Origin: Alphaproteobacteria bacterium
Lineage (GTDB): Bacteria; Pseudomonadota; Alphaproteobacteria; UBA828
Length of the DNA: 64,000 nucleotides
Assembly: GCA_022823305.1 (NCBI GenBank)
Contig: JAJDXK010000029.1
Location: forward strand, 1 to 64,000
Reading direction: 5' to 3'
In this document: positions 38,743 through 47,454 of the stretch, piece by piece
Layout of the letters: each line of letters starts with the position of its first letter
How positions within the stretch are numbered: the first letter of the stretch is position 1
Notes under the pieces: model-generated
The model's database searches: none
Told to the model about the DNA's origin: nothing
The model's input: only the letters and a program-made list of their open reading frames with translations
Translations under genes and position numbers: made by a program

Positions 38743-38816
38743 GCGGGTGTAGCTCAATGGCAGAGCAGAAGCTTCCCAAGCTTACGACGAGGGTTCGATT
38801 CCCTTCACCCGCTCCA
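38743..38816 (+). tRNA. tRNA-Gly (anticodon CCC)
   Basis: A 74-nt gene with acceptor stem GCGGGTG/CACCCGC and encoded CCA. The D-arm is GCTC/GAGC, the T-arm is GAGGG-TTCGATT-CCCTT (stem), and the anticodon loop TTCCCAA gives CCC at positions 34-36, which reads GGG codons. All stems close apart from one mismatch at the top of the anticodon stem. It is intergenic between the aminoacylase and MFS genes. No integrase or att repeat is next to it. Confidence 0.96.
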
Positions 38817-38897
38817 TACCCCGCCCGGCGGCGGCGAACCGGCCAGGGGTGAGAGACGCCGGGGGCGCCCCGCCGGGGCCTTCAGGCCGAGGACGCG

Positions 38898-40100
38898 ATG
38901 GCCGACCGCTCCCGCATTCTCTTCATCAACGTGGGCCACGGGCTCGACCACCTCTTCCTGCTGCTCTACCCCACGGTGGTGCTCACGCTGGAAGGCGTGT
39001 TCGACCAGTCCTACGGCGAGCTGCTCTCGCTCGCCGTCCCCGGCTTCATCGCCTTCGCCGCCGGCACCCTGCCGGCGGGCTGGCTCGGCGACCGCTGGAG
39101 CCGGCCCGCGATGCTCGCGATCTTCTTCGTCGGCATCGGCGCCTCGGCCATCCTCACCGGGTTCGCGCGCGACCCCTTCGAGCTCGCGGCAGGCCTCACG
39201 CTGATCGGGCTCTTCGCCTCGATCTACCACCCCGTCGGCATCGCCATGCTGGTCGAGGGGCGGGAGAAGGTGGGCAAGCTCTTGGGCGTCAACGGCGTCT
39301 GGGGGAACATGGGTCTCGCGGCGGCGGCGATCGTGGCCGCGTCGCTGAGCGAGGCGGTGAGCTGGCGCGCGGCCTTCATCGTGCCGGGCGCCGTCACGCT
39401 GCTCATCGGGGTCTGGTTCATCGCGGCCTGCCGGGAGTGGCGCAACCGCGGGGCGGAGTCGACGCGGCCCTCGCTCGGCGGAAGCTGGGGCAGGCCGTCC
39501 CGCACCCTGCTCCGGCTGGTGCTGGTGATCGGCATCGCCACGGCGCTCACCGGGCTCACCTTCCAGACCACCACCATCGCGCTGCCCAAGCTCTTCGACG
39601 AGGGACTGACCGGGATCGCCGACGGCGCACTGGGCGTGGGCGCCCTGGTCTCGGTCGTCATCGCCGTCGCCGCCTTCGCCCAGATCGGGGTCGGCTGGCT
39701 GATCGACCGCTACCCGGCCAAGCCGGTCTGGATCGCCGTGCTCTTCGCCCAGGCGCCGCTGCTCGCCGCCGCCGGCCTGCTCGCCGGCCACGGGCTGATC
39801 CTGGTGGCGCTGGTGATGATGATGATGGTGGTGGGCGAGATCCCGATCCAGGACGCGCTGGTCACGCGCTACACCGCCGAGAGCTGGCGGGCGCGCATCT
39901 TCGGCATCAAGTTCCTGCTGGGGCTGGGGGCGAGCGCCGTGGCGGCGCCGCTGGTGGCGGGGCTGCACGGCACCGCCGGCGGCTTCCTCTGGCTCTTCGT
40001 CGGCCTCGGCGGCTCGGCGGCGCTGGTCGCCGTCATCGCCTTCTGGCTGCCGGGCGGCACGCCCGCCGCGCCGCGGCTTGCGGCCAGGGCGGAGGCCTGA
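38898..40100 (+). CDS. MFS transporter
   Basis: A 400-residue major facilitator transporter with about 12 hydrophobic helices. Typical features are the early LFINVGHGLDHLFLLLYP, the loop GWLGDRWSRPAMLA (motif A) and the second-half motif IGVGWLIDRYPAKPVW. The overall sequence style suggests the fosmidomycin-resistance (Fsr) or similar drug/metabolite group, but substrate cannot be assigned. The ATG at 38898 follows the tRNA-Gly gene by 81 bp. It does not form an obvious operon with the ABC genes, which begin 145 bp after its stop. Confidence 0.9.
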   Translation: MADRSRILFINVGHGLDHLFLLLYPTVVLTLEGVFDQSYGELLSLAVPGFIAFAAGTLPAGWLGDRWSRPAMLAIFFVGIGASAILTGFARDPFELAAGLTLIGLFASIYHPVGIAMLVEGREKVGKLLGVNGVWGNMGLAAAAIVAASLSEAVSWRAAFIVPGAVTLLIGVWFIAACREWRNRGAESTRPSLGGSWGRPSRTLLRLVLVIGIATALTGLTFQTTTIALPKLFDEGLTGIADGALGVGALVSVVIAVAAFAQIGVGWLIDRYPAKPVWIAVLFAQAPLLAAAGLLAGHGLILVALVMMMMVVGEIPIQDALVTRYTAESWRARIFGIKFLLGLGASAVAAPLVAGLHGTAGGFLWLFVGLGGSAALVAVIAFWLPGGTPAAPRLAARAEA

Positions 40101-40172
40101 CGCGGCGGCGCCCGCTTTGCGGTTGCGTTCCCCGCGCCGCTATCGCTACTCTCACGGCAACTGCAAGACGTG

Positions 40173-40204
40173 GCGGCCGGTCGGGCGCTCCGCCTGCCGG
40201 CCGC
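40173..40204. promoter_or_regulatory. Long hairpin before the first ABC transporter operon
   Basis: GCGGCCGG (40173-40180) pairs with CCGGCCGC (40197-40204), and the inner bases CGGGCG/CGCCTG extend the stem (one GT pair, one bulged T). It lies 41 bp upstream of the substrate-binding protein start. It may be a terminator for the MFS gene or an attenuator for the ABC operon. No poly-T tract follows. Confidence 0.45.
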
Positions 40205-40245
40205 AGCGTGATCCTTCGGACCACAGCTAAAGGGGAGGCGTCTCG

Positions 40246-41646
40246 ATGGAGTGGTTCCACAAGAGGAAACAGACGAAGAAGCAGAAGTTCGACGAGGAGA
40301 TGAAGGCCTCCGGCGGGATCGTCGATCCGCTGAACCCGACCCGGCGCGGCTTTATGTCGACCGCGGCCTCGGTCGCCGTCGGCGCCGCCGGCGTCACCGG
40401 GGCCAGCACGCTCGCGGCGCTCAACAACGGCGCCAAGGCCGACGGCGAGCCGATTCCCGTCGGCGCCATGCTGCCCTACACGGGCTGGGGCGCGGACGAT
40501 GCGCGGAACTTCGAGGCCGGCCTGACCATGGCCGCCGAGGAGATCAACGCCATGGGCGGCGTCCTCGGGCGTCCTATCGAGTTCCACTACGAGGACACCA
40601 AGGAGATCACGGCGGAGACCGTGACCTCGGCGGCCAGGCGGCTGATCGACCGTGTCGAGGTGCACGCCATCATCAACGGCTACAACTCGCCGTCGGTGCG
40701 GGCCGAGTACGACACCATCGCGGATGCGGGCATCCCCTACATCCACGACAACACCCAGTACGGCCACCAGTTCGCCGTGAAAGACAACATGGACCGCTAC
40801 TACTGCATCTTCCAGGACGACCCGTCCGAGTACTACTACGGCCCGGGCCTGATCTACTTCCTGGACGAGCTGGAGCGGACCGGCAAGTGGACGCGGCCCA
40901 ACAACAGGATCGCGCTGCTCTCCGGCAGCATCGACTACGCGATCACCATCGCCAAGGGCATCCGCGACACTGCGGCGCAGTTCGGATGGGAGCTGGCGAT
41001 CGACGACGTCGTGACCCAGCCGGTGGACGACTGGGGCCCGGCATTGGTGCGCGTGCGCGACATCGAGCCCGCGATCGTGGCCACCACCCACGGCGTGCCG
41101 TCGGACCAGACCGGCCTGGTGACCGGCTTCGCCGAGAACCCGATCAACTCCCTGGTCTACGTGCAGTACGCACTGCAGCTGCGGGGCTTCCTCGACATCG
41201 TCAAGGAGACCGGGCACGGCGTCTTCTGCTCGACCACGATCGGCACCCTGCAGGACGAGATCGGCCTCGCCTTCTCCAAGATCGTGCGCGATCGCTGGGG
41301 TGCGGACATGACGCCGATGGTGGCCGGCCAGGTGTACGACTCGGTCTACCTGTGGGCGATCGCGGCCGCCCGCGCCGGCGGCACCGGCGTGCCCTACGAC
41401 GGCATCGAGCAGAACAGGAAGGTCTGCGACTTCCTGCGCGGCTCGATCTATCGCGGGGTGGTCGGCACCATCAAGTTCATGTGGGGCCAGGCGGCGCAGC
41501 CCTACCCGGCGGAGACCAACGACCCGTCGCTGGGAATGCCCACCATCATCATGCAGTGTCAGGACTGGACCAAGGACGTCACCCACATCGCCCCGCATCC
41601 CTATGCGAACGGCGAGTGGATGACACCTCCGTGGCTCAGTTCGTAA
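40246..41646 (+). CDS. HAAT-type ABC transporter substrate-binding protein, Tat-exported
   Basis: A 466-residue periplasmic binding protein (type I fold, Peripla_BP_6-like) of the branched-chain amino acid/amide/urea class. The twin-arginine signal is unusual: about 30 charged residues (MEWFHKRKQTKKQKF) precede PTRRGFMSTAASVAVG. PVGAMLPYTGWGADD, GLTMAAEEINAMGGVLGRPI and ALLSGSIDYAITIAKGI mark the fold. Aromatic-rich segments (DRYYCIFQDDPSEYYYGPGL) suggest a specialised ligand pocket, possibly an amide or urea. It is first of five genes of a complete transporter; AAAGGGGAGG precedes it. Confidence 0.93.
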   Translation: MEWFHKRKQTKKQKFDEEMKASGGIVDPLNPTRRGFMSTAASVAVGAAGVTGASTLAALNNGAKADGEPIPVGAMLPYTGWGADDARNFEAGLTMAAEEINAMGGVLGRPIEFHYEDTKEITAETVTSAARRLIDRVEVHAIINGYNSPSVRAEYDTIADAGIPYIHDNTQYGHQFAVKDNMDRYYCIFQDDPSEYYYGPGLIYFLDELERTGKWTRPNNRIALLSGSIDYAITIAKGIRDTAAQFGWELAIDDVVTQPVDDWGPALVRVRDIEPAIVATTHGVPSDQTGLVTGFAENPINSLVYVQYALQLRGFLDIVKETGHGVFCSTTIGTLQDEIGLAFSKIVRDRWGADMTPMVAGQVYDSVYLWAIAAARAGGTGVPYDGIEQNRKVCDFLRGSIYRGVVGTIKFMWGQAAQPYPAETNDPSLGMPTIIMQCQDWTKDVTHIAPHPYANGEWMTPPWLSS

Positions 41647-41681
41647 GGGAGTCTCGAGAACACCGTACCCAGTAATCGTTC

Positions 41682-42488
41682 ATGACTCCTGAGTCGGGCG
41701 AACCGCTGCTGGCGTGCCGTAACGTCTTCAAGTATTTCGGCGCGCTGGCAGCGGTCAACGACTTCGACCTGGACGTTCACACGGGGGACGTGGTCGGCAT
41801 CGGCGGCCCCAACGGCGCCGGCAAGACCACGTTCCTCGACGTGATTTCGGGCATCAACGCGGCCACCAGCGGCGAGATCAGGCTGGAGGGACGGGACATC
41901 TCCAGGGTCCGCCCCGACCTCATCTGCCATCGCGGCATGGCCCGGACCTTCCAGCTCAACGCCGGCTTCGATTCGCTTTCGATCCGCGAGAACGTGCTGA
42001 TCGGCTCGGCCTTCGGCCTGGGCGACCGCGGCGTGCCGGCGGTGACCTATTCACGCGCGATGCGCGAGCGGGTGGACCGGGCGCTGGAGCTCTGCCGGCT
42101 CACCGACCGCGCCCACGCGACCGCCCGCGACGTGCCCGTGCTCGAGCGCAAGCTGCTGATGCTCGCCAGCGCCGTCGCGACCGACCCCAAGCTGCTGCTC
42201 ATCGACGAGCCGGTGGGGGGCCTCAACCCGCACGAGGTCGACGACGTGATGGAGATCGTCGAGGGCCTCGTCGCCGAGGGCATGACGATCATCCTGATCG
42301 AGCACGTGATGCGCTTCCTGCTCCAGCTCTCCAGGCGCGTCGTCATCATGCATCACGGCGAGAAGATCTACGAGGGCGACACCCAGGGGCTGCTGAGCGA
42401 CCGGCGCGTGGTCGAGGTCTATCTCGGCGCGGGCACGGCCGACCGCCTGCAGCACATGCTGGCGGAACGGGCGGCACCCAATGGCTGA
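41682..42488 (+). CDS. HAAT ABC transporter ATP-binding protein (LivG-like) with degenerate signature motif
   Basis: A 268-residue ATPase. Walker A (GGPNGAGKTTFLD) and Walker B (LLLIDEPVGGLNPHE) are intact, as is the Q-loop (ARTFQLNAGF). The usual LSGGQ/LPYGQ signature is replaced by VPVLERKLLMLASA, which suggests one weakened ATP site in a heterodimer with the downstream ATPase. The late VMRFLLQLSRRVVIMHHGEKIYEG is LivG-like. The start is 35 bp after the binding-protein gene, and its stop overlaps the next start by 8 bp. Confidence 0.9.
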   Translation: MTPESGEPLLACRNVFKYFGALAAVNDFDLDVHTGDVVGIGGPNGAGKTTFLDVISGINAATSGEIRLEGRDISRVRPDLICHRGMARTFQLNAGFDSLSIRENVLIGSAFGLGDRGVPAVTYSRAMRERVDRALELCRLTDRAHATARDVPVLERKLLMLASAVATDPKLLLIDEPVGGLNPHEVDDVMEIVEGLVAEGMTIILIEHVMRFLLQLSRRVVIMHHGEKIYEGDTQGLLSDRRVVEVYLGAGTADRLQHMLAERAAPNG

Positions 42489-43197
42489 GCCGCTGCTCGC
42501 CATACATAACCTGCACGCAGGCTACGAAGGACAGAACGTCCTCAAGGACGTGTCCCTCGACGTACCGGAGGGCGCGCTCATCACCCTCCTCGGCCCGAAC
42601 GGGCACGGCAAGACCACGCTGCTCAAGTGCATCGCCGGGCTGATGAAGCCGAGCGGCGGCCGCATCGAGCTGGCCGGCCGGCGGATCGACGGCGCGGAGG
42701 CGGAACGGGTAGTGGACCTCGGCGTGGTCCTGATCCCCCAGGGCGACATGCTCTTCCCGGAGATGAGCGTCTACGACAACCTGAAGATGGGTGCGTATCT
42801 GCCGCGCGTGCGCAAGACCTTCAGCGAGGAGGTCGAGAAGATCTACACGATCCTGCCCCGGCTGAAGGAGCGCACGACGCAGCTCGCGCGCACACTCTCG
42901 GGCGGCGAGCGCCGGATGCTGGCGATCGGCCGCGGCCTCCTCTCGGGCGGGCGCATCCTGATGATCGACGAGCCCTCGCTCGGCCTCGCGCCCATCGTCA
43001 TCGACCAGATCTACGAGATCATCACCGACCTCAAGGCCTCGGGCCGCACGATCCTGCTGGTGGAGGAGAATGCGAGCCGGATCATCGACCTCGCCGACCG
43101 CATCCACCTGCTCGACACCGGCCAGATCGTCTGGGCGGGCGGCGGCGAGGAGCTCCAGTCCAACCAGCAGATCCTCGAGACCTATCTCGGCGGCTGA
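42481..43197 (+). CDS. HAAT ABC transporter ATP-binding protein (LivF-like)
   Basis: A 238-residue ATPase with all normal motifs: Walker A GPNGHGKTTLLK, signature TLSGGERRMLAIGRG, Walker B ILMIDEPSLGLAP and switch VEENASRIIDLADR. It pairs with the upstream LivG-like ATPase, which has a degraded signature, so this subunit's signature probably acts on the partner's Walker A site. Its ATG lies 8 bp inside the upstream gene, and the permease gene starts 18 bp after its stop. Confidence 0.94.
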   Translation: MAEPLLAIHNLHAGYEGQNVLKDVSLDVPEGALITLLGPNGHGKTTLLKCIAGLMKPSGGRIELAGRRIDGAEAERVVDLGVVLIPQGDMLFPEMSVYDNLKMGAYLPRVRKTFSEEVEKIYTILPRLKERTTQLARTLSGGERRMLAIGRGLLSGGRILMIDEPSLGLAPIVIDQIYEIITDLKASGRTILLVEENASRIIDLADRIHLLDTGQIVWAGGGEELQSNQQILETYLGG

Positions 43198-43215
43198 GGG
43201 CAGCGGGGACACGCG

Positions 43216-44109
43216 GTGAACTTCTTCATCCAGATCATCGTGAGCGGGCTGACCTTCGGCGCCATGTATGCGCTGGCGGCGCTGGGGCTGGCGCTGGTCT
43301 GGGGCGCCTTCAACATGCTCAACATGGCGCACGGCATCATCATGACGCTGGGCGCCTACTATGCGCTGCTGTGGGCCGAGATCTGGGGGTTGCCGCTCTT
43401 CTTCGCCGCCCCCTTCGCGGCGATCTGCGGCGGCGGCTTCGGCGTACTGGTGTACTTCATCTCCGCCCACTGGATGCTGCGCCAGCGCAACTTCGAGGTC
43501 ACCATCATCATCGCGACCTTCGGCCTCGGCATGGCGGCGGAGGCGGGGCTGCTGAAGTTCCTGCGCGAGGAGTTCCGCACCGCGCCCTATTCGCAGCCCC
43601 TCTCCCTCGGCGCCGACTCCTTCCTCGTCGGCGACGTGCCGGTAAGCTACCAGAGGATCGTGGTCTGGGCGGTCGCTCTCGTGCTCATCATGCTGGTCGG
43701 TCTCTTCCTCACCCGGACCAATGCCGGGCGGGCCATCCGGGCGACGGCGCAGAGCCGCGATGCCGCGCGCCTGATGGGCATTCCGGTCAAGCGGGTCTAC
43801 GTGATGGTGCTCGCGCTCGCGAGCGGGCTCGCGGCGATCTCCGGCATCATGCTGTCGTCGTTCAAGGACGTGCACCCGCTGATGGGCGGCGATCCGCTGC
43901 TCAAGGCCTTCATCGTGATCGTGCTCGCGGGCCTCGGCAACATCACGGGCGCGCTCTACGCCGCCCTGCTCGTCGGCATGGTGGAGGCGACGGTCAAGGT
44001 GCTGGTCGCCGACAAGTACGGCTTCACCGCCATCCTGGTCCTCGTCATCGCCGCGCTCATCTGGCGCCCCGCCGGCCTCTTCGGCCAGCGCGTCGTGGCA
44101 CGGCAGTAG
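43216..44109 (+). CDS. HAAT ABC transporter permease (LivH-like)
   Basis: A 297-residue inner-membrane protein of the LivH/UrtB family. Hydrophobic helices begin FIQIIVSGLTFGAMYALAALGLALVWGAFNMLNMAHG, where the AALGLALVWG and NMAHG motifs are diagnostic. FLTRTNAGRAIRATAQSRDAARLMGI is the cytoplasmic coupling loop, followed by IVIVLAGLGNITGALYAALLVG. It begins with GTG. It forms the translocation pore with the following LivM-like permease. Confidence 0.94.
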   Translation: MNFFIQIIVSGLTFGAMYALAALGLALVWGAFNMLNMAHGIIMTLGAYYALLWAEIWGLPLFFAAPFAAICGGGFGVLVYFISAHWMLRQRNFEVTIIIATFGLGMAAEAGLLKFLREEFRTAPYSQPLSLGADSFLVGDVPVSYQRIVVWAVALVLIMLVGLFLTRTNAGRAIRATAQSRDAARLMGIPVKRVYVMVLALASGLAAISGIMLSSFKDVHPLMGGDPLLKAFIVIVLAGLGNITGALYAALLVGMVEATVKVLVADKYGFTAILVLVIAALIWRPAGLFGQRVVARQ

Positions 44110-44121
44110 GCGGGCGGGCCG

Positions 44122-45144
44122 ATGAAGTACCGCGACCTCATCATCTTCGCGATCCTGCTTGCGATCGCGATCGCCTTCCCGTGGATGGGCGTGAAGCGCT
44201 ACCTGATCGCCAGCGCCCTGATCATGTTCTGCTACGCGACGGTGGTCAGCCAGTGGAACCTGGTCTTCGGCATCGCCGGCATCTTCTCGCTGGCCCAGGT
44301 GGCGATCTTCGCCTTCGGCGCCTACACGACTGCGGTTCTCGGCCGCTACATGGATCTGACCCTGTGGTACGCCTTCCCCATCGCGGGGCTCGCGGGGATG
44401 GTGTTCAGCTTCTTCGTCGGGCTCGCCTGCCTCAGGATGCGGGGCATCTACGTCGCGCTGCTGACCCTTGCGATATCGCAGGTCATGTTCGTGCTCATAC
44501 AGACGGACTCTGCCTGCTCCCCGCTGAACCAGAGGGACAACCCGGCCACCTGCGTCTCCTTCACGGGCGGAGCGCAAGGCCTCGGCGGGTTCGGCAGCTT
44601 CGGCTGGCGCGATGTGCTCGGCGGGCGCAACTGGATACTCGGCGACTACTACACGATGCTGGCGCTGCTGGTCGTCGCCCTCATCTTCACCGCGGCGGTG
44701 ACCCAGAGCCGCATCGGCCTCGCCTTCAAGGCGCTGCGGGACAACGAGGAACTGGCCCGCTCGCGCGGCGTCAGCGTGTTCAAGTACCAGCTCATCGTCT
44801 TCGCGGCCTCCGCCTTCCTCACCGCCATGGCGGGCGGCTTCTACGCCGCTCACTTCGGCGCGGTGGGCTCCAACCTCGTGGCCTTCCCGCTCCTCCTCTT
44901 CCTCATCTCCATGCTGGTGGTGGGCGGCATCGGCAAGGCGTGGGGGCCATTGCTGGGCGCATTCCTGCTGATGGCCGCCGACGAGGTGTTCAAGGAGTTC
45001 TCCGACTGGCGCAACATCGGCCTCGGGATGATCGTGCTCGTGTTCATGATCTTCCTGCCGGAGGGAGTCGCGGGCGCGATCGAGGCGGTCTCCAAGCGCG
45101 CAACGCGGCTCTGGACCGCCCTGCGGCGACGAAGCTCCGCCTGA
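44122..45144 (+). CDS. HAAT ABC transporter permease (LivM-like)
   Basis: A 340-residue inner-membrane permease of the LivM/UrtC family. LVFGIAGIFSLAQVAIFAFGAY is the family core, and TQSRIGLAFKALRDNEELARSRGVSVFKYQLIVFAASAF is the coupling loop. A soluble loop (CSPLNQRDNPATC, two cysteines) lies in the periplasmic half. The C-terminus is basic. This completes the first five-gene transporter (40246-45144). Twelve bp separate it from the LivH-like gene. Confidence 0.94.
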   Translation: MKYRDLIIFAILLAIAIAFPWMGVKRYLIASALIMFCYATVVSQWNLVFGIAGIFSLAQVAIFAFGAYTTAVLGRYMDLTLWYAFPIAGLAGMVFSFFVGLACLRMRGIYVALLTLAISQVMFVLIQTDSACSPLNQRDNPATCVSFTGGAQGLGGFGSFGWRDVLGGRNWILGDYYTMLALLVVALIFTAAVTQSRIGLAFKALRDNEELARSRGVSVFKYQLIVFAASAFLTAMAGGFYAAHFGAVGSNLVAFPLLLFLISMLVVGGIGKAWGPLLGAFLLMAADEVFKEFSDWRNIGLGMIVLVFMIFLPEGVAGAIEAVSKRATRLWTALRRRSSA

Positions 45145-45194
45145 TCCGTATTCCCAGTCGGCCCAAAGGGGCGTAGTCTCTCCGCGGCAAGGCC

Positions 45195-46160
45195 ATGGAC
45201 GACTGGATTGCCCGCAAGGACCTGATCGAGGCGGCGCGGCTCAAGGCGCTCTCCCGCCGCTCGGACCTGCTCGGCTGGGCCCAGACGCTGAGCCAGGTCG
45301 GCGCTGCGGCGCTCATGGGCTACGGCATCCACGCGCTCTGGGGAAGCTGGTGGGCGGCGCCGCTCTTCGTGGCTCAGGGCGTCATCCTCTGGGGCTTCTG
45401 CTACGCGGGCCAGCACGAGCTCGGGCACTGGACGGTCTTCCGCAACCGCACGCTCAACGACGCCTTCGGCCACCTGGCGAGCTTCCCCCGCTTCTACGCC
45501 CACAGCTATCAGCGCTTCTTCCACTTCGCCCACCACCGCCACACCAAGGTCGCCGGCCACGATCCGGAGCTCCTGGCTCAGAAGCCGTGGACGTTCGCGG
45601 GCTACCTGAGCTTCATGACCGGCCTAGCGCTCTGGATCGCCCTGATCCGCAGCACCGTGGAGCACGCCTTCGGCCATGCGCCCGAGCCCTTCCTCAGGGA
45701 GAAGGAGCGGCGCATCGTGATCCGGGAGGCGCGCTACTACCTGCTCGGCTACGCCGCGGTGGCGGCGCTCTCGGTCTGGTTCGGGAGCTGGGCGGCGCTG
45801 ATCTGCGTGTGGGGGCCGCTGCTCGCCACCACGCCCTTCTACCGCTGCTACATCGCCGCCGAGCACCACGGCCTGCCCAACGGGCAGGGCGTCATCGCGA
45901 GCACGCGCACGACGCGCGCCGGGCCGCTCATGCGCTGGCTCATGTGGCAGATGCCCTACCACACCGAGCACCACCTCTTCCCCGGCGTGCCCTTCCACAG
46001 GCTGGGCGCGCTGAGCCGGGAGCTGCGCGATCGCCCGGACTCCAGGCTCGCCGGCAGCAACGCGGTCGCGCCGGGCTACCTCGCCGTGAACCTCGGGCTC
46101 ATCGCCATGCTGCGGCGCGGCGAGGACCCCAGCGATCTGTCGGCGGAAGCACGGGCCTAG
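45195..46160 (+). CDS. Membrane fatty acid desaturase/hydroxylase family protein
   Basis: A 321-residue diiron membrane protein. The three histidine boxes are HELGH, HFAHHRHT and HTEHH; additional HH at EHHGLPN is close to the third. Several hydrophobic helices are present. Such proteins introduce double bonds or hydroxyls into lipids, carotenoids or N-acyl compounds. It is placed between two ABC transporter operons and follows LivM by 50 bp, so it may be transcribed with the first. The specific substrate is unknown. Confidence 0.9.
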   Translation: MDDWIARKDLIEAARLKALSRRSDLLGWAQTLSQVGAAALMGYGIHALWGSWWAAPLFVAQGVILWGFCYAGQHELGHWTVFRNRTLNDAFGHLASFPRFYAHSYQRFFHFAHHRHTKVAGHDPELLAQKPWTFAGYLSFMTGLALWIALIRSTVEHAFGHAPEPFLREKERRIVIREARYYLLGYAAVAALSVWFGSWAALICVWGPLLATTPFYRCYIAAEHHGLPNGQGVIASTRTTRAGPLMRWLMWQMPYHTEHHLFPGVPFHRLGALSRELRDRPDSRLAGSNAVAPGYLAVNLGLIAMLRRGEDPSDLSAEARA

Positions 46161-46232
46161 CGGCAGGCGTTGGGGTACACTGCACCGCCTGCAGGAAGGC
46201 CAGATAACGACCATCGAAGGGAGGGAATTTTC

Positions 46233-47405
46233 ATGCTTCGTAGAGTGGGAGCCATCGCGCTGGCAGCGGCCGTCGCGGCCGGGGGCGGTTTCGGTCAGGC
46301 GGCGGCGGACGACGACACGGTCGTGGTCGGCGCCGCCATCGCGCTGTCGGGCTTCGTCGCCCCTTACGACGACCCGCACAAGGGCGCGATCCTGGCGATC
46401 GAGGACGTCAACGCGCAGGGCGGCGTGCTCGGCAAGCAGATCGAATTCGTGACCGCCGACACCAAGTCGGACCCGGCACAGGGCGCCAACGCGGCGATCG
46501 AGGTGCTGGAGCAGGGTGCGGAGCTGGTCCTCGTGACCTGCGACTTCGACTTCGGCAGCCCCGCCGCCATCACCGCGCAGAGCCGCGGCAAGATCGCGTT
46601 CTCGCTGTGCGCCGGCGATCCCAAGTTCGGCGTTCAGGGGATCGGCGACCTCGCCTTCTCCATGGGCATCGGCACGCCGGCAGAAGGCGCGATCATGGCC
46701 GAGTGGGCGCACGCCCAGGGCTGGCGCAAGCCCTTCATCTTCAAGGACACCCAGGTCGAGTACACCAAGAAGCTCGCGGACTACTTCCAGGCGCGCTGGG
46801 AGGACGGGCTCGGCACCGTGGCAGGCCACGACACCTTCAACGGCCAGACAGACACCTCGGCCGCAGGCCAGATCACCCGCATCAAGGAATCCGACGCCGA
46901 CTTCATCGCCTTCACCGGCGCCGCCGGCGTGGGCGGTGCGCCGATCATCAAGCAGATCCGCGCGGCCGGCATCGACATCCCGATCATCGGCGGTGTCGCG
47001 GTGGACGGCGTCTACTGGCTGGACGCGGTGCCCAACCTCAGCGAGTTCTACAACGTCAACTACAGCTCCCTGCATGGCGACGACCCGATCGACGCGGTGC
47101 AGGACTTCTGGGCCAGGTACGCGGAGCGCTTCGGGCCGCCGATCGTCGGCTTCAGCGTGACCGGCTACGCCATCATCGAGGCCTGGACGCGCGCGGTGGA
47201 ACGTGCCGGCACCTTCGACGCCAAGGCCGTGGCGCTCGAGCTGGAGAAGTTCGTCAAGGAGCCCCTGCTCTCGGGCGACACCACCTACACGCCCGAATGG
47301 CACATCAACTTCGACACGCCGCTGATGGTCACCCAGGTGCAGAACGGCGTGAGAAGCGGCATCGGGCGCTTCGCGGCGAGCAAGGTTCCGCCCGTCGACT
47401 TCTAG
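46233..47405 (+). CDS. HAAT ABC transporter substrate-binding protein (LivK-like)
   Basis: A 390-residue periplasmic binding protein of the type I fold with a Sec signal peptide (LRRVGAIALAAAVAAGGGFGQAAA). DDTVVVGAAIALSGFVAPYDDPHKGAI opens the mature domain. A GAELVLVTCDFDFGSPAA segment and the hinge GGVAVDGVYWLDAV follow. The start at 46233 has AAGGGAGG upstream; an earlier frame from 46170 is not supported. It differs from the Tat-exported binding protein at 40246, so the two transporters probably take different ligands. Confidence 0.92.
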   Translation: MLRRVGAIALAAAVAAGGGFGQAAADDDTVVVGAAIALSGFVAPYDDPHKGAILAIEDVNAQGGVLGKQIEFVTADTKSDPAQGANAAIEVLEQGAELVLVTCDFDFGSPAAITAQSRGKIAFSLCAGDPKFGVQGIGDLAFSMGIGTPAEGAIMAEWAHAQGWRKPFIFKDTQVEYTKKLADYFQARWEDGLGTVAGHDTFNGQTDTSAAGQITRIKESDADFIAFTGAAGVGGAPIIKQIRAAGIDIPIIGGVAVDGVYWLDAVPNLSEFYNVNYSSLHGDDPIDAVQDFWARYAERFGPPIVGFSVTGYAIIEAWTRAVERAGTFDAKAVALELEKFVKEPLLSGDTTYTPEWHINFDTPLMVTQVQNGVRSGIGRFAASKVPPVDF

Positions 47406-47454
47406 GCGTGGCCTCCTGGGTCCGCGCCGGCCGCCGTCGTGCATGCCCTAGCCT

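Noticed and set aside
38743-38816. tRNA-Gly as an integration site
   Set aside because: No duplicated tRNA 3' end, integrase or composition change was seen beside it.
42346-44853. Long minus-strand open frame of about 835 codons opposite ABC transporter genes
   Set aside because: It is antisense to well-supported ABC genes; long antisense frames are expected in such GC-rich DNA and its peptide is low-complexity.
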